A stretch of DNA of 64,000 nt from Deltaproteobacteria bacterium (lineage in GTDB: Bacteria; Myxococcota_A; Polyangia; Polyangiales; Ga0077539), in contig JADJAE010000015.1 of the NCBI GenBank assembly GCA_016704445.1, positions 62,001 through 126,000 of the forward strand, read 5' to 3'. The translations under genes and the position numbers were made by a program. The notes beneath the pieces were generated by a model. It did not search any database. It was not told the origin of the DNA and worked only from the letters and a program-made list of their open reading frames with translations. Positions 30,798 through 39,175 of the stretch are shown piece after piece (position 1 is the first letter of the stretch; each line of letters starts with the position of its first letter).

Positions 30798-32636
30798 ATG
30801 CGCCGGTCGCTCCTCCCCCGCCTCGCCGCCTCGACGGCCCTCGCGCTCGGCTGCGCGGCGCCCGCGCAGTTCTCCCCCCCCGACGCGGGCTCCCGCAGGG
30901 ACGCAGCCGCCGCCCTCGACGGCGCCCCCGCCTGCGGCGCCTGCGCGGGCCGCAGCTACACCCCCTGCAACGCCGACGGCTCGCCGGGCGCCCCCGTCGC
31001 CTGCGAGGTCACCTGCGTCGCGGGTCACGGCTGCGTCACCTGCGTGCCCGGTCAGACCGTCTGCGTGGGCAACGACGTGCACCGCTGCGGCGACGACGGG
31101 CGCCCGCTCGCCGCCTCCCTCGAGTCCTGCGACGTCGCCAACGCCATGCTCTGCCGCCAGGGCGCCTGCACCCCCGCCTGCCGCGTCGCCGAGAACCAGC
31201 CCTCCAACGTCGGCTGCGAGTTCTGGGCCGTGGACCTCGACCAGCAGGACGCCCTCAACGATCCCGCCAGCGCCCCCTGGGGCCTCGCCCTCTCCAACGT
31301 GGGCGAGTCGCCCGCGCGGGTGACCGTCGAGATCAACACCGCGCCCGTGGGGCAGCCCGTGCAGCTCATGACCGTCATCGAGGTCGTGGTGAGCCCCGGC
31401 AGCCTGCGCGCCGTGGGCCTTCCCCCCCGCGAGCTCGACTGCGGCGCACGCCCCAACGACTACGCCTCGCCGGGCACCTGCCTCTCCTCCAACGCCTTCC
31501 GCGTGCGCTCGACCTCGCCCGTCATCGTCTACCAGTTCAACACCTTCGCGAACTCGTTCTCCAACGACGCGTCGCTGCTGCTCCCGGCGACCTCCCTCGG
31601 CCGCCACTACCGCGCCCTCGGCTGGCCCGCCGGTCACCCCGTGGCCGTGCTCGGACCCATCGTCGACCGCGCCTACGTCACCATCGTGGGCGTGCGCCCC
31701 AACACCCGCGTGACAGTGCGCCCCACCTGGCGCATCCGCGGCAACCCCCCGGTCATGGCCGCCGGGCCGGGCGGAGAGATCGTCGCCACCCTCGGCCCCT
31801 TCGACGTGCTCAACCTCGAGACCGACAACGCCACCCTGCAGGAGGACCTCCGCACCGCCACCGACCTCAGCGGCACCTCGATCGTCGCCACCGAGCCCGT
31901 GTCGGTCTTCTCGGGCGTCGAGTCGGCCAGCGCCCCCGCCGGCGTGATCGATCTCCCCACTGCCCCGGGCTGGGAGTCGGGCCAGAACTGCTGCCTCGAC
32001 CACCTCGAGGAGCAGATGTTCCCCCTGGAGTCGATCGGCACCCGCTACGTCATCCCACGCAGCCCCGTGCGCTCCACCACGGGCTACCGCGAGCCCGACA
32101 TCCTCCGCTTCGTCGGCGCCGCCGAGCCCGCCACCGTCACCACCAACCTCCCCGCCCCCTTCGACTCCTTCACCCTCCGCCCCGGCGAGGTGCGCACCAC
32201 CTGGACCCGCGACAACGCCGTCGTCTCCTCCGACCGACCCGTCATCGTCGGGCAGATCCTCGTCAGCAACCAGCACGTCGACGGCCAGTACCTCGGCGAC
32301 CCCTCGCTCACCGTCTTCCCCCCGGTCGACCAGTTTCGCTCGGACTACATCATCCTCACCCCCGGCTCGTGGACCCAGAGCTGGGGCGTCGTCGTCGCCG
32401 AGCCGGGCGCCCCCGTCACCCTCGACGGCGCATCCCCCACCAACTGCATCACCGAGCCCGCAGGCACCCTCGCCGGGGTCGCCTACGAGACCCGTCGCTG
32501 CCCGCTCTCCGTGGGCGTGCACCGCCTCGCGGGCGAGCGCCCCTTCGGCGTCGTCGTCTACGGCTACGGCAGCGCCGGCTCCTATGCCTTCGTGGGCGGC
32601 GCCGACGTGCGACGCATCTACGACCCGCCGGGCTGA
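30798..32636 (+). CDS. IgGFc-binding-like surface lipoprotein
   Basis: Encodes 612 residues. The signal peptide 'MRRSLLPRLAASTALALGC' ends at lipobox LGC. A Cys-rich stretch (about 45-135, including 'TCVPGQTVCVGNDVHRCGDD') precedes a large beta-rich domain matching the N-terminal domain of IgGFc-binding-like proteins common in Myxococcota: 'WGLALSNVGESPARVTVEIN', 'YQFNTFANSFSNDASLLLP', 'VFSGVESASAPAG' and 'EEQMFPLESIGTRYVI'. It probably acts in adhesion or matrix binding at the surface; binding to immunoglobulin is not implied. It is divergent from the PEGA kinase and overlaps the end of the convergent M23 gene by 19 bp. Confidence 0.82.
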   Translation: MRRSLLPRLAASTALALGCAAPAQFSPPDAGSRRDAAAALDGAPACGACAGRSYTPCNADGSPGAPVACEVTCVAGHGCVTCVPGQTVCVGNDVHRCGDDGRPLAASLESCDVANAMLCRQGACTPACRVAENQPSNVGCEFWAVDLDQQDALNDPASAPWGLALSNVGESPARVTVEINTAPVGQPVQLMTVIEVVVSPGSLRAVGLPPRELDCGARPNDYASPGTCLSSNAFRVRSTSPVIVYQFNTFANSFSNDASLLLPATSLGRHYRALGWPAGHPVAVLGPIVDRAYVTIVGVRPNTRVTVRPTWRIRGNPPVMAAGPGGEIVATLGPFDVLNLETDNATLQEDLRTATDLSGTSIVATEPVSVFSGVESASAPAGVIDLPTAPGWESGQNCCLDHLEEQMFPLESIGTRYVIPRSPVRSTTGYREPDILRFVGAAEPATVTTNLPAPFDSFTLRPGEVRTTWTRDNAVVSSDRPVIVGQILVSNQHVDGQYLGDPSLTVFPPVDQFRSDYIILTPGSWTQSWGVVVAEPGAPVTLDGASPTNCITEPAGTLAGVAYETRRCPLSVGVHRLAGERPFGVVVYGYGSAGSYAFVGGADVRRIYDPPG

Positions 32637-34240
32637 CCGACGCGCCCGCGCACCGATCGTAGACCTCTCGGAACGGCGCCGTCGCGCTCCTTCGCGGGCA
32701 GCGACGAGGGCCAGCGCGAGGAGGGAGAGCGCGCCGCCCGACCTGCTGCGAGCTCCGTGGCCGACCCGGCAGGCGCAGCCCGAGCCGTCCTCGATGCTGA
32801 TGAGGTCGTCGGCGTCCGCGGCGCCCGCGTCCCGGTCGTTGCCCACGTCGGGAGCAGCGAGCGCCACGTCCGCGGGAGGCGACCACGAGTCGACTCCGAG
32901 GTCGGTTCCGAGGTCAGCCCCGGGCCTCGGCGCATCGACGACGTGACGTCGCGGGGAGTCCCGACATCGACAGCGAGGGCCGCGTCGCGGGGAGTCCCCA
33001 CGTCGACGACGAGGGCCACGTCGCGAGGCGTCCCGGCGTCGATCGGACCTGGCCCCATCGGCGTCACGCGCACCGCATCGAAGGCGAGCCTCAGGCGGTC
33101 GCTGAAGGCCTCGCCCGTGTTGTCGTCCAGCCGGACGGACTGCCCCGCGCCGGCCGCGAAGGAGTAGCGGCCGACGGGGTTCCAGCCGTTCGCCGCGCTC
33201 TGATCGACGACGGCGCGCTCGGTGCGGCCCGCGTGGGCCACGGTGTACGCCGCGCGTCGCGACGCGTTGTACCCCGCCGCCGTGTACGCCTCGATCAGGT
33301 AGTCCCCGGCGCGCTCGAAGGTCAGCGACCACACGCCGTGGTTGTCCGGCGCCGACGCGCTGGTCGCGTGGGTCCAGAGCAGGGCCCCGGCGTAGCCCGC
33401 GCTCGCGGCGTACCAGTACGAAGGGTTGCCGCCGCGCGTGAAGCACGCCTCGGACTCGTCGACGATCCTGCCTGCCGCAGGGATCGCCGCGCACCGACGA
33501 CAGTCCGCGGCGCAGCTCGCCTCGGTCTCGCCGGTGTCACACCGCCCGTCGCCGCACGCGGGGCCGCTGCCCCCGCCGTTGCTCGACGTGATCACCGTCC
33601 CCTGCCGAAGGTTCTCGACGCCGTCGAGCGACTCCGGGACCACCGCGCGGCCGCCGTACGACCCGCCGGTCCCCGAACCCCCGATGGTGCTGTCCTGATG
33701 CATCGCCCAGTGAAGGTGAGGGGTGCCGAAGGAGCTGCACGTGAGCGCGCCCATGCACGACCTGCCGAGCTCGCCGATCTGCTGTCCCTCGGCGACCCGC
33801 GCGCCCTCGGTCACGGTGATGCGGTTCAGGTGACAATAGATCGTGTGGTAGACGTGCCCGTCGCCCAGGTCGTGCCGCAGGATCACCCGCTGCCCGTAGT
33901 TGGCCCACCCCGACGACGCCCACCCCGCGCGCACCACGGTGCCCGCGAAGGAGGCCACCACCGGGCGCCCGAGGCCGCTGTTCGCGACGCCGTCGTAGAC
34001 GAGGTCGAGGGCGTAGTAGTCGTTCGCGTACGACGCGCGGTTGGTCCCCTCGTGGAGCGACGAGCCGCCCGAGGGGGAGTACCCCGAGAGCAGGCGAATC
34101 CGTGATCCGCTGGGGAAGGGGAGCCTCAGCCGTGCGCCGCGAGGGAGCGCGACCGCGCCTCCCATCGGGGTGGTCATGGCCGACGCGACCGAGGCGATGA
34201 GCGCGAGCCCGAGGCACCATCGCAGCGGGCGGGAGGACAT
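32618..34240 (-). CDS. Secreted M23 (LytM) metallopeptidase; C-terminus frameshifted, MYXO-CTERM-like tail out of frame
   Basis: From ATG 34240 a signal peptide (MSSRPLRWCLGLALIASVASA) leads to an M23 domain: His/Asp ligand 'HEGTNRASYANDYYALDLVY', 'VVASFAGTVVRAGW', 'YHTIYCHLNRITVTEGARVA' and 'GTPHLHWAMHQD'. A Cys-rich segment ('CGDGRCDTGETEASCAADC') and a carbohydrate-binding-type beta domain follow. The tail then repeats 'DVGTPRDVALVVDVG'. Near 32940 the frame goes wrong: the written frame becomes Arg/Ser-rich to TAG 32618, whereas the next frame gives 'DAPRPGADLGTDLGVDSW', then 'GSGCACR', a hydrophobic helix and Arg-rich end, which is a MYXO-CTERM-type sorting signal. One base lost or gained in the GACGTC repeats explains this. 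That second frame has no nearby stop, so a further change is likely. Confidence 0.72.
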   Translation of the reverse strand: MSSRPLRWCLGLALIASVASAMTTPMGGAVALPRGARLRLPFPSGSRIRLLSGYSPSGGSSLHEGTNRASYANDYYALDLVYDGVANSGLGRPVVASFAGTVVRAGWASSGWANYGQRVILRHDLGDGHVYHTIYCHLNRITVTEGARVAEGQQIGELGRSCMGALTCSSFGTPHLHWAMHQDSTIGGSGTGGSYGGRAVVPESLDGVENLRQGTVITSSNGGGSGPACGDGRCDTGETEASCAADCRRCAAIPAAGRIVDESEACFTRGGNPSYWYAASAGYAGALLWTHATSASAPDNHGVWSLTFERAGDYLIEAYTAAGYNASRRAAYTVAHAGRTERAVVDQSAANGWNPVGRYSFAAGAGQSVRLDDNTGEAFSDRLRLAFDAVRVTPMGPGPIDAGTPRDVALVVDVGTPRDAALAVDVGTPRDVTSSMRRGPGLTSEPTSESTRGRLPRTWRSLLPTWATTGTRAPRTPTTSSASRTARAAPAGSATELAAGRAARSPSSRWPSSLPAKERDGAVPRGLRSVRGRVGQPGGS

Positions 34241-34339
34241 GGACGGGATTGCATCACCCAGGGGGGCTGTATGGAAAGCCCCGGAGGGGGATTCGGGGAA
34301 GCCCGCCGCGACGATCAGACGCTGTGGTACAGAGGCTGC

Positions 34340-35605
34340 GTGGCTCTCCACGCAGGCCATCGCTGTGGCCTCGCGCTCACCGCAGCCCTGCTGTGCCTGG
34401 CGCAGGGGTGCGTCACCGACGAGTGGCACGTCCCCGCCGACGCCTGCGCGCGCTGCGACGCCGACGAGGCCGCGGTCGGGGATGCGTCCGACGCGGCGGC
34501 CCCCGATGCGGGCGAGCCGGCCTCCTGCGCGGGACAACCCCTGCGCGCGCTCGCGGTCGGCCACGGGCACTACGCGTGCGCCCTGCGCTGCGACGGCAGC
34601 GTGTGGTGCTGGGGCGCCAACGACCACGGACAGCTCGGCGACGGGACCACCGTGGCGCGATCGACCCCCGTGCAGGTGCGCGGCCTCGGTGGCCCGGCCA
34701 CGGCGATCGGAGCGGGCTACCAGCACGCGTGCGCCGTCGTGCGCGGAGAGGCCCGCTGCTGGGGGCAGAACCTCTACGGCAATCTCGGTGACGGCACACG
34801 CGAGCCGCGCCTCGAGCCCGCGACGGTCCCTGGGCTCGACGGCGCCGTCGTCGCGGTCGCGGGGGGCGGGCACCACACCTGCGTGATCCTCGAGGGCGGC
34901 GCGATGCGCTGCTGGGGGTTCAACATGTTTGGCGGCGTGGGGGACGGCACCAACGTCGACCGCACCACCCCCCGCGTCGTGGCCGCCTTGAGGGACAGCG
35001 TCGACGCGATGGCCCTCGGCCAGTTCAGCACCTGCGCGCGAACCCTCGCGGGCGAGCTGCGCTGCTGGGGGCTCAACGCCTTCGGCGTCCTCGGCGACGG
35101 GACCATCAGCAACCGGAACACCCCCCTGTCCCTCGTGCTGTCCGAGCCCGTGCTCGCGGTCGCCCTGCTCGCCAACCACGTCTGCGCGACGCTCGAATCC
35201 GGCGCCGTCTGGTGCTGGGGCTACAACATCGACGGCGCCGTGGGCGACCACTCGACCGTGACGCGGCTTCGGCCCGTGGCCGTCCGCGGCCTCGAAGCCA
35301 GCGCGGTCTCGGTCACCGTCGGCGGACGCCACGCCTGCGTCGCGACCGAGGACGGCGCCGTTCACTGTTGGGGCGGCAACGAGCGAGGACAGCTCGGCGA
35401 CGGGAGCACCACCCGCCGCCTCTCCCCCGTGGAGGTCGCCAACCTCGGCGGCCCCGCGGCGATCGTGGGCGCCAGCGAGGCGGCCACCTGCGCCGCGCTG
35501 CGCGACGGCCTCGTGCGCTGCTGGGGCGCGAACGAATCAGGCCAGCTCGGAAACGGCTCCACCGTCGACGCCGTCACCCCCGTGACGGTGCGGCTTCCTC
35601 CCTAG
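34340..35605 (+). CDS. RCC1-repeat (beta-propeller) lipoprotein
   Basis: Encodes 421 residues from GTG 34340; ATG 34271 is possible but adds a charged stretch before the signal peptide. The lipobox is 'LCLAQGC'. After a short Asp/Ala linker come seven RCC1 repeats of about 50 residues, each carrying a 'CWG-N--G-LGDGT'-type motif (for example 'VWCWGANDHGQLGDGT' and 'VRCWGANESGQLGNGS'). Seven blades close a complete propeller. Each repeat also has a Cys pair, suggesting disulfide-bonded blades in an extracellular protein. Ligand unknown. It is divergent from the M23 gene over a 99-bp spacer. Confidence 0.85.
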   Translation: MALHAGHRCGLALTAALLCLAQGCVTDEWHVPADACARCDADEAAVGDASDAAAPDAGEPASCAGQPLRALAVGHGHYACALRCDGSVWCWGANDHGQLGDGTTVARSTPVQVRGLGGPATAIGAGYQHACAVVRGEARCWGQNLYGNLGDGTREPRLEPATVPGLDGAVVAVAGGGHHTCVILEGGAMRCWGFNMFGGVGDGTNVDRTTPRVVAALRDSVDAMALGQFSTCARTLAGELRCWGLNAFGVLGDGTISNRNTPLSLVLSEPVLAVALLANHVCATLESGAVWCWGYNIDGAVGDHSTVTRLRPVAVRGLEASAVSVTVGGRHACVATEDGAVHCWGGNERGQLGDGSTTRRLSPVEVANLGGPAAIVGASEAATCAALRDGLVRCWGANESGQLGNGSTVDAVTPVTVRLPP

Positions 35606-35638
35606 CGCCTCGACGCGATACCGTCGGCTGGCCAACCG

Positions 35639-36637
35639 ATGCGCGTCGCATCCCTCGCCCAGAGCCTCGTCGTGGGCGTCGCCCTCGCGTGGGCCGCTCC
35701 AGCCTCCGCGCAGGATGGCGCCGACGCCGCGCGGCGCGCCCTCATCGCCGACGCCGCCGCGGCCTCGCAGGCCGGAGACCACGCCCGCGCCATCGAGCTC
35801 GCGGCGCGGGCCGCGGCGCTCTGGGCCACCCCCTCGCTGCGCTACTTCCTCGCCCTAGAGCACCTCGCGGTCGGTCATCCCGTCGAGGCCCTCGCGCTCG
35901 CAGGCGAGTGCGCCTCGGGCGCCCGCGCCGACCGAGAGGTTCACAACCGCGAGGCGCTCGTCGCCCGATGTGAAGCCGTCGCCGCGGAGGCCGAGCGCGG
36001 CGTCGCGCGGCTCACGGTGCAGGTCCCGACGCCTGCGCCCGAGGGGCTCCGGGTGACCGTCGGCGGGAGCGTGCTCGCGCCTCCGCTGTACGCCGTCGCC
36101 GTCCCGGTCGTCCCCGGTCCGACCGAGGTGACCGCGTCAGCGCCCGGACGCGACCCTTTTCGCGCGACGATCACCCTCGCCGCGGGGGCCCGCGAGACCC
36201 TCGCGGTGACCCTCGCGGAGCCGCCGTCACCGCCGACACCTCCGACGCCCCCAACGTCCGGGGCGATAGTCACGACATCGCTCCCCACCCCGCCGCGTCC
36301 GCAGCCGCCGCGGACACCGGGCGGCGCGGGCGCGGGCCCGTGGGTCCTCGTCGGCGTCGTCGCGCTCGGGGTGGTCGTCGGAGGGGTGTTCGGCGCCGTC
36401 TCGATCGACGCGCAGGCCTCGCGAGACGACGCCTGTCCGTCGGCGACGCGCTGCGACGGCGACGCGGCGGAGCGCCTCGACGCCCGCTACCGCGACGCGG
36501 CGCTCGGGGCCAACGTAGCGTTCGTGGTGGGCGGCGTCTCCCTCGCCGCGGGGCTGACGTGGTGGCTCGTCGCCCGCACGCGTTCGCGCAGGCCCCTTGC
36601 TTCGCTCTCCCCCGCGGGCGTCGTGCTGCGGTGGTAG
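35639..36637 (+). CDS. Exported TPR/PEGA-like protein with two C-terminal membrane helices
   Basis: Encodes 332 residues. A signal peptide (to 'ASAQDG') is followed by a helical, TPR-like region (about 25-120: 'ASQAGDHARAIELAARAAAL'), a beta-rich PEGA-like domain (about 120-190: 'VTVGGSVLAPPLYAVAVPV'), a Pro/Thr-rich linker, and two hydrophobic helices ('WVLVGVVALGVVVGGVFG' and 'FVVGGVSLAAGLTWWLV'). This layout is frequent beside Ser/Thr kinases in this phylum. It lies 33 bp after the RCC1 gene and converges on the FHA gene. The exact role is unknown. Confidence 0.75.
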   Translation: MRVASLAQSLVVGVALAWAAPASAQDGADAARRALIADAAAASQAGDHARAIELAARAAALWATPSLRYFLALEHLAVGHPVEALALAGECASGARADREVHNREALVARCEAVAAEAERGVARLTVQVPTPAPEGLRVTVGGSVLAPPLYAVAVPVVPGPTEVTASAPGRDPFRATITLAAGARETLAVTLAEPPSPPTPPTPPTSGAIVTTSLPTPPRPQPPRTPGGAGAGPWVLVGVVALGVVVGGVFGAVSIDAQASRDDACPSATRCDGDAAERLDARYRDAALGANVAFVVGGVSLAAGLTWWLVARTRSRRPLASLSPAGVVLRW

Positions 36638-36651
36638 GGGCTGCGTAATAC

Positions 36652-37626
36652 TCAGTGCTTCGTGACCGTGACCGACGCGCCCGGCGCGAGGTTGAGCCGC
36701 AGCGCGCCCCCGCGGCGCTCGATCAGGGTGACGCCGTCGACGCCGACGCGCTCGAGGTCCTTGCGCACGCGGCACACGAGGGTGTTGATCTCGATGCGGC
36801 CCGAGTCGGCGCCGGGCCAGAGCCGCTCGGCGACCGTCGCATCGGGGATCATCTCTCCGACCCGCAGCGGCGGCGGCGGCTGCATCAGCAGCGCGACGAG
36901 CTCGCAGCGCCTCTCCGCCAGCCACACCGAGCGGACCCGCGCGCCCGTCGTGACGACGAGCTGACCGCCGCGCGGCAGGACCGTGAGGGCGACCCCCGAC
37001 GCGGGCTCCTCGAGCGCCGGGACCCCAGTGGGCTTGGAGGGGTCCGCGGGCAGCGCCACGACACGGAAGGACGCGCCGTGTAGCGCCACCCGATCGCCGC
37101 TGCGCAGCGGCGTGAGGTCGCCCACGTCCAGCGGCCTCCCGACGGAGATGCCAGGCACCAGCGCTTCGAGCACGAGGCCCGCGCCGACGGGGTGCAGCGC
37201 CATCCCCCGCGGGGGCCACCCCTCGACGACGAGGTCGTCCTCGGGGCCGCCGCCGACGGAGACGACCGCGGCGCCGACGCGCATGAGCACCCCGGCGGTG
37301 CGCTCGACGAACCAGAGCAGGCCCGGCACCTCGTCCGCGAGCGCCTCACTGCGCAGCGTGAAGCGGTGCTCGGCGACCTCCACGACGTCACCCTCGCGCA
37401 GCGTGCAGGGCTCGTCGCGGGAGACGCCGTTCACGCCGACGCCCCTGCGCCCCACGGGGATCACCTCGACCCCGTCCTCGACGACGCGAAAGAGCGCGTG
37501 GTGCCGGCTCACGGCCTCGTTGGTGAGCACCACGTCGCAGTCCGGGCTGCGCCCGACGAGCACGCTCCCGCCATGCAGGGGCACCCGCGTCTCGGTCGTC
37601 TCGAGCCACCAGCGCAGCCGCGTCAC
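36652..37626 (-). CDS. FHA-domain protein with C-terminal winged-helix DNA-binding domain
   Basis: Encodes 324 residues. The N-terminal FHA domain shows the phosphothreonine-binding residues in 'VLVGRSPDCDVVLTNEAVSRHHALF' (positions about 22-47, here joined from GRS and SRHH motifs). A second, degenerate FHA-like module (about 105-200) lacks the SxxH motif. The C-terminal 100 residues match an OmpR/PhoB-type winged helix ('RRCELVALLMQPPPPLRVGE', 'NTLVCRVRKDLERVGVDG', 'IERRGGALRL'). This predicts a DNA-binding regulator controlled by binding a phosphorylated partner, analogous to EmbR but with the domains in reverse order. The kinase gene lies 23 bp upstream on the same strand. Confidence 0.85.
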   Translation of the reverse strand: MTRLRWWLETTETRVPLHGGSVLVGRSPDCDVVLTNEAVSRHHALFRVVEDGVEVIPVGRRGVGVNGVSRDEPCTLREGDVVEVAEHRFTLRSEALADEVPGLLWFVERTAGVLMRVGAAVVSVGGGPEDDLVVEGWPPRGMALHPVGAGLVLEALVPGISVGRPLDVGDLTPLRSGDRVALHGASFRVVALPADPSKPTGVPALEEPASGVALTVLPRGGQLVVTTGARVRSVWLAERRCELVALLMQPPPPLRVGEMIPDATVAERLWPGADSGRIEINTLVCRVRKDLERVGVDGVTLIERRGGALRLNLAPGASVTVTKH

Positions 37627-37649
37627 GAGGGGCCTCTACGCATCCGTGC

Positions 37650-38944
37650 CTACTCGATCTCGATCTCGCCATCCGCGGTCGCGCCGTGCCGGGCGTCGGC
37701 CGATCGCAGGGCGCGACGGTGCGCGGCCGATCTACGCGCTACGGGGGCGCGCTCCACGCGCTCGGCGGACGGTGCTTGCGCGCTCGCGGTGAGGGGCCCG
37801 AGGGCGCGCTCGACGCCGGCGTCGGCCGTCGCGGACGGCTGAAGGGGCGCGGTCGCAGGGAGCGCGGGCGGCGACCGATGATCGCCCGTCGGGGGGCGAA
37901 CGGCCCTCACGCGCAGAGCCACCGCGGACGCGAGGGCGACGCAGGCCACGCCGAGCGCGCCCAGCGCCCAGCGCCGCGAGGGCTCCGCGCCGTCGCGTGG
38001 GACGGCGGCGTGGGTGAGCGCGCCGCGTGCCAGGCGCTCTCCGCGCCGTCGAGGTTCGTCTCGAGGTCTGCGAGGAGCGCTGCGGCGTCGCGGTGGCGGT
38101 CCTTCGGCATCAGCGCCAGGGCCCGCTCGAGGACCGCCTCCCACGGGCCGACCTCGACGTCGAAGGTCCGCGGCGTGGGGCGCTCCCGCGCGGTGATGCG
38201 CGCGTAGAGGTCGATGCTCGTCTCGCCGCGGTACGCGCGCTGCCCGACCAGCACCTCGACGAGGAGCAGGGCGAGCGCGTGCACGTCGGTCCACGGGCCC
38301 GTGCGCAGCCGCCCGACCTGCTCCGGCGCGGCGTGCGAGAGCGAGAACGACGCGCGCTCGTCGCCGGTGAAGCTGTTGCCGTCGGTGCCCCGCTCCTCGG
38401 GCGCGAAGGCCTTGGCGAGGCCGAAATCCAGCACCCGCGCCGAGACCTCTCCGTGCCGCGTCGGCGCGACCATCACGTTGGCGGGCTTCAGGTCGCGGTG
38501 CACGACCCCCGCCTCGTGGGCGCTCGCGATGGCGTCGAACACCGGGCGCAGCAGCGCGAGGCTCTCCCGCGGCGAGCGCGGCCCGGCATCGGGCGCGTGG
38601 AGCATGGCGTCGAGCGTCGCGCCCTCGATCCACTCGAGCACCGTGTAGGGATGCGCGCGCCCTTCCACCGTCGTGACGCCGACGTCGTGGACCCGCACGA
38701 TCGCCGGGTGATGCAGCCCGGCGACGGTGAGCGCCTCGGCCTCGAAGGCCTCGACGAAGCGCGCTCGCGCGACGCCCTCGTAGACCTCGGGCACCGCGAG
38801 GACCTTCACCGCGACCGGGCGACGCAGCGCGAGGTGCGTCCCTCGGTACACCGCGCCGTAGCCTCCGCGCGCGACGAAGGCGTCGAGGGTGAAGCGCCCG
38901 TCCAGCGTCGTGCCGCTCAGTCGCTCGATCGCGTCGTCTGCCAT
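37650..38944 (-). CDS. Ser/Thr protein kinase, frameshifted before its membrane helix
   Basis: From ATG 38944 the kinase domain is complete: 'VARGGYGAVYRG', 'VAVKVLAV', 'HRDLKPANVM', 'DFGLAKAF' and 'HAAPEQVG', ending near residue 300 ('LADLETNLDGAE'). In the written frame the rest is Ser/Pro/Arg-rich and stops at 37907. A second frame supplies 'ERLARGALTHAAVPRDGAE', then a membrane helix ('RWALGALGVACVALASAVAL') and an Ala/Pro-rich periplasmic tail to TGA 37650. The join is in GAGAGCGCC near 38038. Read literally the protein is a soluble 345-residue kinase. It is followed after 23 bp by the FHA-winged-helix gene, its likely substrate or partner. Confidence 0.85.
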
Positions 38945-39175
38945 GACCGCGCAGGAATCCTAGCAGCGGCGGCGACCTCTCCGCAGGGCGATTTCACCCT
39001 GATTACATCCATGGACTCCCTGAGAGGGGACTGATACCCGGAAGAAATCGTCTGGATCGAGCGCCGTCGGCGACGACGAAGAGCGCCACGCAGGACGTCA
39101 TGGAGGTCGCGTAGATGCCTGTCCGAACGAGCCGAGTGATGAAGTCCGATTCTCCCCGCGCGAGGGGTTAGGGCG

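Noticed and set aside
30774..33494. A 906-codon minus-strand open frame covering the IgGFc-like gene
   Set aside because: Over most of its length it is the antisense of the IgGFc-like gene. Only its part at about 32690-32945 is meaningful, as the shifted tail of the M23 peptidase.
38945..39175. Spacer between the kinase and the OmpA/TSP3 gene
   Set aside because: It holds the divergent promoters and a short ATG frame at 39139 that stops after ten codons; no supported gene.
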